Shown one piece after another: positions 17,188-25,701 of a DNA stretch of 64,000 nt. Both the position numbers and the translations under genes were made by a program. How positions within the stretch are numbered: position 1 is the stretch's first letter; the number at the start of each line of letters is the position of its first letter. Source of the stretch: Sphingopyxis sp. (GTDB taxonomy: Bacteria; Pseudomonadota; Alphaproteobacteria; Sphingomonadales; Sphingomonadaceae). The DNA is taken from assembly GCA_017745175.1 (NCBI GenBank), contig JAGHZY010000005.1, forward strand, positions 1 through 64,000, written 5' to 3'. The notes under the pieces were generated by a model. That model did no database searches. It saw only the letters and a program-made list of their open reading frames with translations, and had not been told where the DNA came from.

Positions 17188-18789
17188 CTAGGCGCCAGAA
17201 CCCAGATGGTCCCGATATGTGTCGCGCAGCGCGCGCTTGTCGATCTTGCCGGTGAGCCCCAGCGGCATCGCATCCACCCGGACGACAGCATCGGGCAGCC
17301 ACCAGCGCGGCACCGATCCGGCAATCTGGGCAAGCAGATCCTCGTCGGAACAACAGGCCCCAGGCAAAAGCTGCACGATCAGCAGCGGTCTCTCGCCCCA
17401 TTGTTTGCTGTCGGCCGCGACCACGGCCGCGTGCACGACATCGCAATGTTCGGCCGCCAAGGCTTCGAGCTCCTGCGAGCTGATCCATTCGCCGCCCGAC
17501 TTGACGACATCCTTTTCGCGATCGGTGATGTGCATGAAGCCATGCGCGTCGATTCTGGCGACGTCGCCGGTATCGAACCAGCCGCCATCGTCGCCTGCCG
17601 GCGCGGAATCTCCATAATAGCGCTCGATCATCGCAAAACCGCGTATCTTGAGTTTGCCGGCGGCATCGGATCCGGGCGTGCCCGCGGTTTCTACACGAAG
17701 CTCGACCCCGAGGGGCGGGCGGCCCTGCGCACCCTCGACCGCCCGGCGCGCCTCCTCCGGAAGGGCGAGCGTATCGGCTGTCGGGGCCGAAATGGTACCA
17801 AGGGGAGACATTTCGGTCATTCCCCACGCATGCCTGACGTCGAGATCATGCTCGTCCGCCAGCCGGCGAAGCAGCGAGGGGAGGCAAGCCGCGCCGCCGA
17901 CCACCGCACGGGCGAGCGGTCCCAGCGTTTCACCATTGGCGTCGGCATGGTCGACGAGCCCCTGCCACACGGTCGGTACCGCGGCGGCAATGCTGACCTT
18001 CTCTTCACCGATGAGCCGGAGCAGGCTGGCGCCGTCGAGGTGACGGCCGGGAAGAACCAGCTTCGCACCCACCGCCGGTGCGGCGAAGACAAGGCCCCAC
18101 GCATTGGCGTGAAACATCGGAACGATCGGGAGCACCGTGTCGATTGCGCGCAATCCGAAGACGTCAGGCTGGATGACCATCAGGGTGTGGAGGAAATTCG
18201 CCCGGTGCGAATAGAGAACGCCCTTGGGGTCGCCGGCCGTCCCGGATGTATAGCAAAGCCCGGCCGCTTGCTCCTCGCCGAACCCGCCCCAGGCTGCGGG
18301 CTGCTGTTCGCCGATCAGGGCGTCCGTCGCGTTCAGGGTCCGGTCGCCGCTGTGACCCAGTACCCAGATTTCCTCGATCGTCGGGCAGGCGGCATGCATG
18401 GCCTGCGCGAGGGGGAGAAGCGACGGGTCGACGAGCAGCAGCCTGGTTCCGGCGTGCTCCGCGATGCGCGTGAGGTTCGGGGCATCCATTCTCGGGTTCA
18501 ATGTGTGACAGACGGCACCGATGCACATGATGGCGTACCAGGCTTCGAAATGTTCGCCCGTGTTCCATGCGAGCGTCGCGACACGATCCCCGGTGCGGAC
18601 GCCGCGATCGGAGAGGGCCGCCGACAGCCGGCGGGCGCGATCGGCGCACTGGGCATAGGTCTTGCGTACAATGCCGCCGTCGGCACCGACGCTGATTACC
18701 TCCCGGTTTCCGTGCCAGCGCTCGGCATGCTCGAGAATGCGGTTCACCGTCAGCGGCCACGAAAGCATCAATCCGTCCACGCCGTTCAT
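17188..18789 (-). CDS. AMP-dependent acyl-CoA ligase
   Basis: About 533 residues. ANL superfamily: phosphate-binding loop YTSGTAGDPKGVLYSH, MFHANAWGL, the adenine-binding region GWGMTEMSP-like (HAWGMTEMSPLGT), GWFDTGDVARIDAHGFMHITDREKDVVKSGGEWIS (hinge), and the C-terminal catalytic Lys in LGLTGKIDKRALR. It resembles medium/long-chain fatty-acid or methylmercaptopropionate-type ligases. It makes an acyl-CoA and AMP from an acid. Start choice is uncertain: ATG 18789 is used, with a GTG at 18825 and an ATG near 18768 possible. Divergent from the MocR-type regulator. Confidence 0.9.
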   Translation of the reverse strand: MNGVDGLMLSWPLTVNRILEHAERWHGNREVISVGADGGIVRKTYAQCADRARRLSAALSDRGVRTGDRVATLAWNTGEHFEAWYAIMCIGAVCHTLNPRMDAPNLTRIAEHAGTRLLLVDPSLLPLAQAMHAACPTIEEIWVLGHSGDRTLNATDALIGEQQPAAWGGFGEEQAAGLCYTSGTAGDPKGVLYSHRANFLHTLMVIQPDVFGLRAIDTVLPIVPMFHANAWGLVFAAPAVGAKLVLPGRHLDGASLLRLIGEEKVSIAAAVPTVWQGLVDHADANGETLGPLARAVVGGAACLPSLLRRLADEHDLDVRHAWGMTEMSPLGTISAPTADTLALPEEARRAVEGAQGRPPLGVELRVETAGTPGSDAAGKLKIRGFAMIERYYGDSAPAGDDGGWFDTGDVARIDAHGFMHITDREKDVVKSGGEWISSQELEALAAEHCDVVHAAVVAADSKQWGERPLLIVQLLPGACCSDEDLLAQIAGSVPRWWLPDAVVRVDAMPLGLTGKIDKRALRDTYRDHLGSGA

Positions 18790-18946
18790 TCCTTTCAAGT
18801 CGAAGCACCGGCCATGAACTGTCACTTTTCACGCTACCGGTGGGGTAGTCGCGACATGGCCTTGCCCGAGCTATGCGGTGGTCGGGACGACAGCCATAGA
18901 GCCAATTGCTGACGCGGATTTGGCACAGCTTGCAGGGGGAGACACA

Positions 18947-20425
18947 GTGTCGCTACCGATTCCGCTCGAGAGAGGCCGGACGCAAAGCCTGCAGGAGCAG
19001 ATTTACCGCTTCATCCGCGACCAGATTCTTCACGGCAAATATCCTGCCGGCACGCAGCTTCCCTCGACCCGGGAGCTTGCCGACGGGCTGCGCGTGTCGC
19101 GCAATACCGCGGTGCTTGCCTATCAATGGCTGGTGAGCGAGGGCTATATCGAAACGCGGCCGGGCGCCGGAACCTTCACCAGAAGTGTGGTTTCGGACAC
19201 GATCGAGACGATCGAGCGCGATGAAGGGCTTTCCGCGCGTGCCGACAAGCCGGCGGTCGTGTTGAAATGCACCTCGCCGCTCGCCGACTATGGCAGCGGC
19301 ATCCGGTCGCAGTTCGATTTCTGGTACGGACGGGCCGATCCGCGCCAGTTTCCGACCAAGACCTGGAGCCGGCTGATGTGGGAGACATTGTCCTACGCGC
19401 GCTCGAGCCTCAGCGAATATGGTCCCCAGCCGGGCAATCTGGCGCTGCGCGAAGCAATTGCCGAATATCTCGCGACCGCGCGCGGCTTTTCCGCCTCGCC
19501 CGATCACATATTGATCACTGCCGGCGCGCAGGAAGGGCTGAACATCGTCACCCGGCTACTCGTCGAGGCCGGCACGACGATCGCGGTCGAAAATCCCGGC
19601 TATGGTGCCGTCGCCACCCTGTTCGAAACCGCCGGCGCGACATTGCTCCCCGTGCCGGTCGATGGCGACGGCCTGATCCCGGACAATCTGGCATCACATC
19701 GCCCGAAACTCATCTACACGACGCCTTCGCACCAGTTTCCGACCGGCGTGGTCATGTCGCTCGAACGGCGTCAGGCACTTCTGGCGATGGCCGAGGCCAT
19801 CAATGCCTATGTGATCGAAGACGACTATGACGGCGAAATCATCTATGATCGTCCGCCGCTCGCCGCACTGGCGGCGCTCGACCGGAGCCAGCGCGTGATC
19901 TACGTCGGCTCCTTTTCCAAATCCATTGGCGCTGGAATCCGGCTCGGTTTTCTCGTTCTGCCACCCGAACTCATCGACTGGGCGGTCAGCCTGAAAAGTC
20001 TCGCGAGCTACGGACAGGCCTGGACTGAACAGGCGGTGCTGGCCGAATTCATCCGAAGGGGGAGCTTCCGCACGCATCTGCGCCGGATTCGCACGCTCTA
20101 TCGCGCGCGCCGCGACGCGCTGACCGATACGCTCCGCGATTGGCTGGGGCCGGAAGGAGGGATCAGCGGGAGCGAATCGGGGGTTCATCTCATGGTCCGC
20201 CTGCCCGATCATATGCCACCGGCGGCAAGGATATCGGCGATCGCGCGGCAGGTCGATGTCGCACTCTACACGCCGGAAGGCGCAGGAACGTGGGAGCCCG
20301 GCCGCCGCGCCGCGGACGACCGCCGCCTGGTGTTCGGCTACGCGGCGCTCACGCCGCAGGAGATCGAGACAGCAATCCGGAGAATTCGGGTCAGGGTCGA
20401 CCGCGAAGCGCAGGAGGCGGGATAA
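18947..20425 (+). CDS. MocR/PdxR-type GntR regulator with aminotransferase domain
   Basis: 492 residues. The N-terminal GntR winged helix (SLQEQIYRFIRDQILHGKYPAGTQLPSTRELADGLRVSRNTAVLAYQWLVSEGYI) is followed by a fold-type I aminotransferase-like domain with the PLP Lys325 in YVGSFSKSIGAGIRLGF and EDDYDGE. MocR proteins sense PLP or amine effectors and regulate nearby genes; most do not catalyse transamination. The GTG at 18947 is chosen because AGGGGGA lies six bases upstream; an in-frame GTG at 18878 has no such site. It is divergent from the acyl-CoA ligase, its likely target. Confidence 0.9.
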   Translation: MSLPIPLERGRTQSLQEQIYRFIRDQILHGKYPAGTQLPSTRELADGLRVSRNTAVLAYQWLVSEGYIETRPGAGTFTRSVVSDTIETIERDEGLSARADKPAVVLKCTSPLADYGSGIRSQFDFWYGRADPRQFPTKTWSRLMWETLSYARSSLSEYGPQPGNLALREAIAEYLATARGFSASPDHILITAGAQEGLNIVTRLLVEAGTTIAVENPGYGAVATLFETAGATLLPVPVDGDGLIPDNLASHRPKLIYTTPSHQFPTGVVMSLERRQALLAMAEAINAYVIEDDYDGEIIYDRPPLAALAALDRSQRVIYVGSFSKSIGAGIRLGFLVLPPELIDWAVSLKSLASYGQAWTEQAVLAEFIRRGSFRTHLRRIRTLYRARRDALTDTLRDWLGPEGGISGSESGVHLMVRLPDHMPPAARISAIARQVDVALYTPEGAGTWEPGRRAADDRRLVFGYAALTPQEIETAIRRIRVRVDREAQEAG

Positions 20426-20460
20426 AGAGAAAGGCGCCGAGTGCCACCCTGCGCCTCTCT
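20426..20460. terminator. Bidirectional hairpin between convergent genes
   Basis: AGAGAaaGGCGC pairs with GCGCCTCTCT (two-base bulge, 13-nt loop) in the 40-bp gap between the MocR gene and the small secreted protein gene. No long T-run. Confidence 0.4.
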
Positions 20461-20465
20461 CCCCG

Positions 20466-20858
20466 TCAGCGCCCCCTTGCGAGCGCGAGACGGTAATCCT
20501 CGCCGAGCGAGCTTTTGACATGCTCGAACGGGCCGACGGTCGCGGGGATCCGGTCGACGCACTTGTCGGGGCCACCGCCTGCTTCGGGATGGATGCAGAA
20601 GCCGTTCTCGCCCTGCGCTGTCCAGCGCCCCCTGAACGCGGCGGTCGAGCCGTCGGGCGCGGTCTGCACCACGAGATAGCTCATGTCCGCGTTCAGATAG
20701 ATGCCGCCCTTGTGGCCGATCCGTTCCCAGCGGACGAACAGGTCGTTCGCCTGGTGATTGGCCGGTGCGCTCGGCAGGGCCGAAGCGGCGGTATCAGCGG
20801 TCGCCGTGGCGGAAGCCGCGGTTGCAATCATCACCGACATAAAAGCGGTCGTCATCAT
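20466..20858 (-). CDS. Small secreted protein of unknown function
   Basis: 130 residues. Starts MMTTAFMSVMIATAASATATAD, a signal peptide, with a GGAAGAA ribosome site overlapping the end of the upstream esterase gene; there is one base between that stop and this ATG, so translation is coupled. The mature part (about 105 residues) contains DMSYLVVQTAPDGSTAAFRGRW and two Cys (FCIHPEAGGGPDKCVDR) that may form a disulfide. No known family was recognised. Because it is coupled to a periplasmic esterase, it may assist that enzyme; this is inference. Confidence 0.75.
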   Translation of the reverse strand: MMTTAFMSVMIATAASATATADTAASALPSAPANHQANDLFVRWERIGHKGGIYLNADMSYLVVQTAPDGSTAAFRGRWTAQGENGFCIHPEAGGGPDKCVDRIPATVGPFEHVKSSLGEDYRLALARGR

Positions 20859-20859
20859 G

Positions 20860-22506
20860 TCATTTCTTCCTTTTCGCAGTCTTGGCCGGCCCCTTCGCGA
20901 CATCATCCCAGAAAAGGCGGAACGGACCGTTCGGATCGTCGACAAGCCGCTGGCGGGGATGGTTTATGACCATCGTCTGTCGCTGCGTTGCGTCGTAGGC
21001 CTCCCACGCCGGCATCGCGTTGCTGTTCGGGTCGCCGGTCCGGGCGAAGCTGGCCCAGGCCGTCGCCATCTTGTCAGCCATCTCCCGTGAAACCGGCGTG
21101 TCACCCCCCAGGGTCGCCTGATGCGTGATGTGAAAGACGAGGCACATGTCCATCCCGTGGACCGCGCCGAACACGCCGTTCATCGCCTGCGACGGCCAGT
21201 CGAAGCGATAGACATAGGTCTTGCCGCCCAGCGCTGCGCGGCGCTCGGCGACGGCCGTCACCGCGGGCAACAGGTCGCGATCGGTGAGCATCGCGGCCTG
21301 GAGGAGGAAAGGTGACGCATTGGGATAATGCTCGGTGTAAAGCTGGACGGCTTCCGCCGCGCGCTCGCTCCCCGCCAGTTCGACCGCGACCTGCTGCAAG
21401 CCCGTATCGGTCAGATCGAAGTTGGTCATCGGCCAGCCGGCGTCATCTTTGCAATAACCAACGATCAGCGGAATATGCGCCGACTTGCGTAGCGTTGCGG
21501 GATCGGCGAGCGGGGCGGTAAATGTCCGGCCGTCGAGAACGGCCGTGAACTGGGGCTGCGGCCGTGTCGGCGGCTTGCCCGATATCCAGTCGAACGTGCC
21601 GATCGATAGCTGTGCCTCAATCAGCGCTTCGGGGGGCAATTGCTGCAGCTTTGCCCAATCCTTGCCGATGCCCAGTGCCTTGAGCAATTGCTCCGCAGCC
21701 GCCGCGCTATCCTCGCGTGACGCCAGATCAAGGCTACCGCTCTGGATCGCTGCGCTGTGGTACAGGCCGCGCGCGCGTTCCATCCCCATGACGGCGCCGA
21801 CCTTGGTGCCGCCGCCCGACTGGCCGAATATCATGACGTTCCCGGGGTTCCCGCCGAAGCCCGCAATATTGTCACGGACCCATTCCAACGACTGCGCGAG
21901 ATCGAGGATGCCCGCATTGCCGGCGTCGGCATATTCCGCCGGCGCGCCAAGATCGGTGAGGTTGATATATCCGAGCGCCGACAGCCGATGGTTTACCGTC
22001 ACCACCACCACATCGGCGAACCGGGCGAGGCGATCGCCGATATAGAGATCATGATTGCCCGAGCCGGTACTGAGGCCGCCGCCGTGGAAGTAGACGATCA
22101 CGGGACGCTTGGCTCCGTCGAGCCCCGGGGTCCAGACGTTGAGGTTGAGGCAATCTTCGCCCATCGCGCCGGCATGCAGGTCGAAATCGATCAGATTGCC
22201 GAACGGATGCGAGGGCGAGGAATAGGGCTGCGGCGAAATTTCGCCATAGCCATAGGCGTCCCTGATACCGCTCCATGGCGCAACGGGTTGCGGGGGCATG
22301 AAGCGGTTGGCTCCCGCAGTCGAGGCGCCGTAAGGGACGCCCCGGAACTGGAATATTCCGTCCACCGTGATGCCGCGTAATTTGCCGGCGGTCGTTTCGA
22401 CGACTTGATAAAATGGCTTGTTGAGAAGCTGCGCCATGCCGCGCGAAGGCATGGCAGCGAGCGATGCGGCCCCGGCCGTAGCCAGGAAATTACGACGATC
22501 CATCAT
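20860..22506 (-). CDS. Type-B carboxylesterase, Tat-type signal
   Basis: 548 residues. The N-terminus MMDRRNFLATAGAASLAAMPSRGMAQ has a twin-arginine RRNFL motif, so export folded to the periplasm is likely. Carboxylesterase/cholinesterase family: FRGVPYG, EDCLNLNVWTPG, VIVYFHGGGLSTGS (oxyanion hole), nucleophile Ser230 in FGQSGGGTK, and a His near GAVHGMDMCLVF. It hydrolyses carboxylic esters. It sits between a TonB receptor and the small secreted protein on the same strand, suggesting a receptor-esterase uptake unit for an ester substrate. The ester has not been identified. Confidence 0.93.
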   Translation of the reverse strand: MMDRRNFLATAGAASLAAMPSRGMAQLLNKPFYQVVETTAGKLRGITVDGIFQFRGVPYGASTAGANRFMPPQPVAPWSGIRDAYGYGEISPQPYSSPSHPFGNLIDFDLHAGAMGEDCLNLNVWTPGLDGAKRPVIVYFHGGGLSTGSGNHDLYIGDRLARFADVVVVTVNHRLSALGYINLTDLGAPAEYADAGNAGILDLAQSLEWVRDNIAGFGGNPGNVMIFGQSGGGTKVGAVMGMERARGLYHSAAIQSGSLDLASREDSAAAAEQLLKALGIGKDWAKLQQLPPEALIEAQLSIGTFDWISGKPPTRPQPQFTAVLDGRTFTAPLADPATLRKSAHIPLIVGYCKDDAGWPMTNFDLTDTGLQQVAVELAGSERAAEAVQLYTEHYPNASPFLLQAAMLTDRDLLPAVTAVAERRAALGGKTYVYRFDWPSQAMNGVFGAVHGMDMCLVFHITHQATLGGDTPVSREMADKMATAWASFARTGDPNSNAMPAWEAYDATQRQTMVINHPRQRLVDDPNGPFRLFWDDVAKGPAKTAKRKK

Positions 22507-22574
22507 CCATTCCCATCTTTTCTGTGGCCGCCCGCAAAGCGCAGGCGGCCGGGTTGGTCCGTTCGGTTTGCGCG

Positions 22575-24935
22575 TCAGTAACGGACCGTCGCGGTCAGCC
22601 CGACCGTGCGCGGCCGCACGCTCATCTCCTTGTAGAGCAGCGAGTTGGGATGATCGTGATTGCGCGCGGTCCGCGCCGTGCTGTTGAGCAGATTCTTGGC
22701 AAACAACGAGACATCGACGATATCGCGCCTGATGCCGACGCGTACATTGACAAGCGTCTGCGCCGCATCGTTGATCCGGCCAAGATCCATCACCGCCGTG
22801 TTGTCGAGAAATGGCGTCTTGTTCTTGTCCGCGCTGGCGTAGGTCAGCGTGCCATTGGCATAAAGCGACGTCTGGTCCGACAGCGGCGCATCATAATCGG
22901 CGGTCAGCGTCAGGGTCCATGGCCGCAGGCCGAGCGGACTGTTGCCGTCGCGAACCAGCGGCAACAGGTCGCTGTTGTCGTTGGGATAGGCGTCTTCGGT
23001 ATATTCCGCCTTCACATAGGCAACCGTGGCGCCGAGGGTGAAGCTGCGGCTGATCCGGGCGTTCGCCTGCAGGTCGAAGCCCATCGAACGCAGTTTGCCG
23101 GTATTCTCGACATATTGGAAACCGCAGGGCGGAAAGACCTGCTGCTGGATATTGTTCCAGTCGATGTAGAAGGCGCTGGACGCGACCTGGAAGCGCCCGC
23201 CGGCGAAGCTGTTCTTGCTGCCGATTTCATAGCTCCAGAGATGGTCGGGCTCATAGGAACTCGGTGCGGCAGCGATGCCGATATCCGCGAGCGCCGCGGC
23301 GCAGGTCGTCGGCGGCAAGGCCGAGTTGCCGCCGCCGATGCGGTAACCCTTCGCGACCGTCGCATAGACCATATTGTCGTCGTCGATGTCATAGGAGACG
23401 CTGAACTTGGGCGTTATCGGCGAAGCCTTCGGATTGGCCGTCCCGCCCGACACCGGGCCGTTGAAAATGCCCGACTGCGCATTCTCGAACTTGAGCGTCG
23501 CGCGCTCGGCCCTGAGGCCCACCGTCGCGGTCAGCCGGTCGGTGATCTTGTAATTCACCTCGGCGAAGGCGGCATATTGCTTGTCGACGGCGCTGTTGGC
23601 GATGAGCAGGGTCGAAAGGCCATATTCGCCGGCATCGGGAAACAGGACGGGGTTCGGGACTGCCGGCGGAGCGGGGATCTGCGGCAAGCCGAGCGCCGTC
23701 GCCAATATGTTATAGCCCACGGCATCGATCGTCTGGAAGTTCGTTTGCTTGCGCCGGCTTGCGTAAAGGCCGACAACCCACGAGAGGCGGCTGTCGCTTT
23801 CTGCGCTCTGGAGCCGCAATTCGGTCGACCAGTTGGCCTGTTTGTCGATAAAATAGGATGTCGACGTATAGCCGGGGAGCGAGGCGAGCGCGCCCGCCGA
23901 CAGGATTGCCGGAACAACGGTCGAATAATCCCATTCGCTGTACGAGCGCCGGGCGAAATGCGATGTGCTCGAAGTCAGGATCGCGCCTCCCAGATCCCAT
24001 TCGATATCGAGATTGGGGAGAATGAAGCGGTCCCTGTGCGGCTGGTAGAGCGGGTCTCCATTCTTGAAGATGCCCGCGCCCGGGTCCGACAGGGTGTTCC
24101 ACGTGACGCCTGCATCGTTGACGTCGATCTTCTGGAAAAAGACCGATGGCGTGATGCTCAGCGTTTCGGTGGGCTTGAAGGTGACGGCACCGCGCAAGGC
24201 CGTAGTCGACTGGTAGTTGGCGTTCCTGTCGGTGATCGCGCCGCTATTCATGTCCGCACGGTCGACCCAGCCGCCGTCGCGCCGGTACCAGGCGCTCAGC
24301 CGAACCCCGATCTTGTCTTCGATCAGCGGGCCGCCCACCGCGATCCCGCCTTCATAGCTGGGAGCGCCGCCGTCGGTCGTGCTGATTTCGCCGCGACCGT
24401 AGATGCTGAGGTCGGTCATGTTCGGTTTGGGGGTGATGAAGCGCACATTGCCGCCCATCGATCCGGCGCCGTAGAGCGTGCCTTGCGGTCCGCGCAGAAC
24501 CTCGACCCGTTCGAGGTCGAATACCTGCGGATAGACGTTCGATGCGTCATAACCGATGACGCGCACCTGGATCGGCGCATCGTCGAGGTAGATGCCGGTG
24601 GTGCCTGCACCGATGCGCGAGCTGATGCCGCGGATCGCGATATTGGTTCCGGATGCTCGCGACCGGACATTTTCAATCTGAAGACCGGGCGTCAGGGCTG
24701 CGATGTCATCGATACTGCGCACGCCGAGCTGGTCCATGCGCTCCTGCTTGTAGGCGCTGATGCTGATCGGAACATCGTCGATTGCCTGCGCGGTCTTGTT
24801 GGCGGTAACGATGATCTCGTCGCCGCCCCACTTCTGTTCGTTGGTATCTTGCGCCTGCGCGGCCTGGGTGCCTGCAAAAAGAGGCAGCACGATGCCGCAC
24901 AGCAGTGCCGGCCGAGTGATTTTCCGAAGTCTCAT
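22575..24935 (-). CDS. TonB-dependent receptor
   Basis: 786 residues, outer membrane. Signal peptide MRLRKITRPALLCGIVLPLFAGTQAAQAQ, then a TonB-box-like stretch DEIIVTANK, the plug domain (DDVPISISAYKQERMDQLGVRSIDDIAALTPG..., VEVLRGPQGTLYGAGSMGGNVRFIT) and a 22-strand-type barrel ending TVGLTATVRY with terminal aromatic. AGGGAGGA precedes the ATG. The sequence class (IDDVP, LRGPQGTLYG) is common among sphingomonad receptors for non-siderophore organics. It is first in a leftward group with the carboxylesterase, so it probably imports the compound the esterase attacks. Confidence 0.95.
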   Translation of the reverse strand: MRLRKITRPALLCGIVLPLFAGTQAAQAQDTNEQKWGGDEIIVTANKTAQAIDDVPISISAYKQERMDQLGVRSIDDIAALTPGLQIENVRSRASGTNIAIRGISSRIGAGTTGIYLDDAPIQVRVIGYDASNVYPQVFDLERVEVLRGPQGTLYGAGSMGGNVRFITPKPNMTDLSIYGRGEISTTDGGAPSYEGGIAVGGPLIEDKIGVRLSAWYRRDGGWVDRADMNSGAITDRNANYQSTTALRGAVTFKPTETLSITPSVFFQKIDVNDAGVTWNTLSDPGAGIFKNGDPLYQPHRDRFILPNLDIEWDLGGAILTSSTSHFARRSYSEWDYSTVVPAILSAGALASLPGYTSTSYFIDKQANWSTELRLQSAESDSRLSWVVGLYASRRKQTNFQTIDAVGYNILATALGLPQIPAPPAVPNPVLFPDAGEYGLSTLLIANSAVDKQYAAFAEVNYKITDRLTATVGLRAERATLKFENAQSGIFNGPVSGGTANPKASPITPKFSVSYDIDDDNMVYATVAKGYRIGGGNSALPPTTCAAALADIGIAAAPSSYEPDHLWSYEIGSKNSFAGGRFQVASSAFYIDWNNIQQQVFPPCGFQYVENTGKLRSMGFDLQANARISRSFTLGATVAYVKAEYTEDAYPNDNSDLLPLVRDGNSPLGLRPWTLTLTADYDAPLSDQTSLYANGTLTYASADKNKTPFLDNTAVMDLGRINDAAQTLVNVRVGIRRDIVDVSLFAKNLLNSTARTARNHDHPNSLLYKEMSVRPRTVGLTATVRY

Positions 24936-25215
24936 CCTGTGTCCTCCCTGGGGCGGCGCTAGGGTTGTTGTTCCGCGGCGAACATGTCGCCGGGGACAGC
25001 CAAGCTGCGCTGCTCTGGTTTTCGGGCCGTTCCGCGCCGACGCGATATAAAGTCGATGATTTGGCGGGTTGCGCTAGGACCACTGGCGCAAAAATCGACG
25101 GGTCCAGGGCTTATTTGATTATAAATCAATGCAGTGTGGAGATCTCGCGTAGAGTGCGACGGCGCGATCGATCGTGCCCGGGCTTGTTGTATCATCGTCT
25201 TTCCCGACTGGATCC
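24936..25215. other. Upstream region of the TonB receptor gene
   Basis: About 280 bp with no credible gene. It holds the receptor promoter and the inverted repeat at 25115-25129, and ends at the left terminal repeat of the IS5-type remnant. Confidence 0.5.
25115..25129. promoter_or_regulatory. Inverted repeat TTGATT-ATA-AATCAA
   Basis: Perfect 6-3-6 inverted repeat about 180 bp upstream of the receptor start, in locally AT-rich DNA. A candidate operator; no regulator can be assigned. Confidence 0.4.
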
Positions 25216-25572
25216 GGGGTCGGGATTCATTGATTTGGCCGACAGCTATGATTCAGGCTCGCTGGGAGGAGCCTGAGGATGAGCGATGTGTTTTGGCTGG
25301 CGGACGGGCAGATGGCGCGTCTGCAGCCCTATTTTCCGAAGAGCCATGGGCACGAGCGGGTCGACGACCGGCGCGTTCCGAGCGGTATCATCTTCGTCAA
25401 CCGCAATGGGCTGAGGCGGCGCGATGCGCCGAGGGAATATGGCCCGGCAAAAACGCCATGCAATCGCTGGAAGGTCGCAACACGCCACGATCGGTTGCCG
25501 AAGGCCTTCTTCTCCGCCGTCGCCTTCGCAGCAGCCGTCATCTTCTGGTTCTGATCAATGAGGCCTGACCCC
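25216..25572 (+). mobile_element. Internally deleted IS5-family element (MITE-like, about 357 bp)
   Basis: Left end ggggtcgggattcattgat (25216-25234) and right end atcaatgaggcctgacccc (25554-25572) are inverted repeats matching at 16 of 19 positions. Between them lies only the beginning and end of an IS5-type transposase joined in frame. The size and intact ends suggest a non-autonomous derivative that a full-length relative could move in trans. A target-site duplication was not obvious in the flanks. It marks one edge of the accessory catabolic block. Confidence 0.75.
25279..25554 (+). pseudogene. IS5-family transposase remnant, internal deletion
   Basis: 91 codons. The first ~65 residues (MSDVFWLADGQMARLQPYFP, then HERVDDRRVPSGIIFVNRNGLRRRDAPREYGP...NRWK) match the N-terminus (DUF4096) of IS5-type transposases. 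They are joined in frame to the extreme C-terminus of the same protein (ATRHDRLPKAFFSAVAFAAAVIFWF, stop). The DDE catalytic core is missing, so it cannot transpose by itself. The frame is still open, so a small protein with the N-terminal part might be made. R-R-D instead of the usual R-W-D suggests additional decay. Confidence 0.8.
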
Positions 25573-25701
25573 GAGCGCAATCGTCCGGAGCACTGGCATC
25601 CAGCGGGAAAACCGTGCTCTAGATTCAGCGTGACCAAATTTGTTTACAAGCTTAAGCGCGGCAACCCCTCCTTTGGGAGAAGGGGAAGATGAGGGCTTAT
25701 T

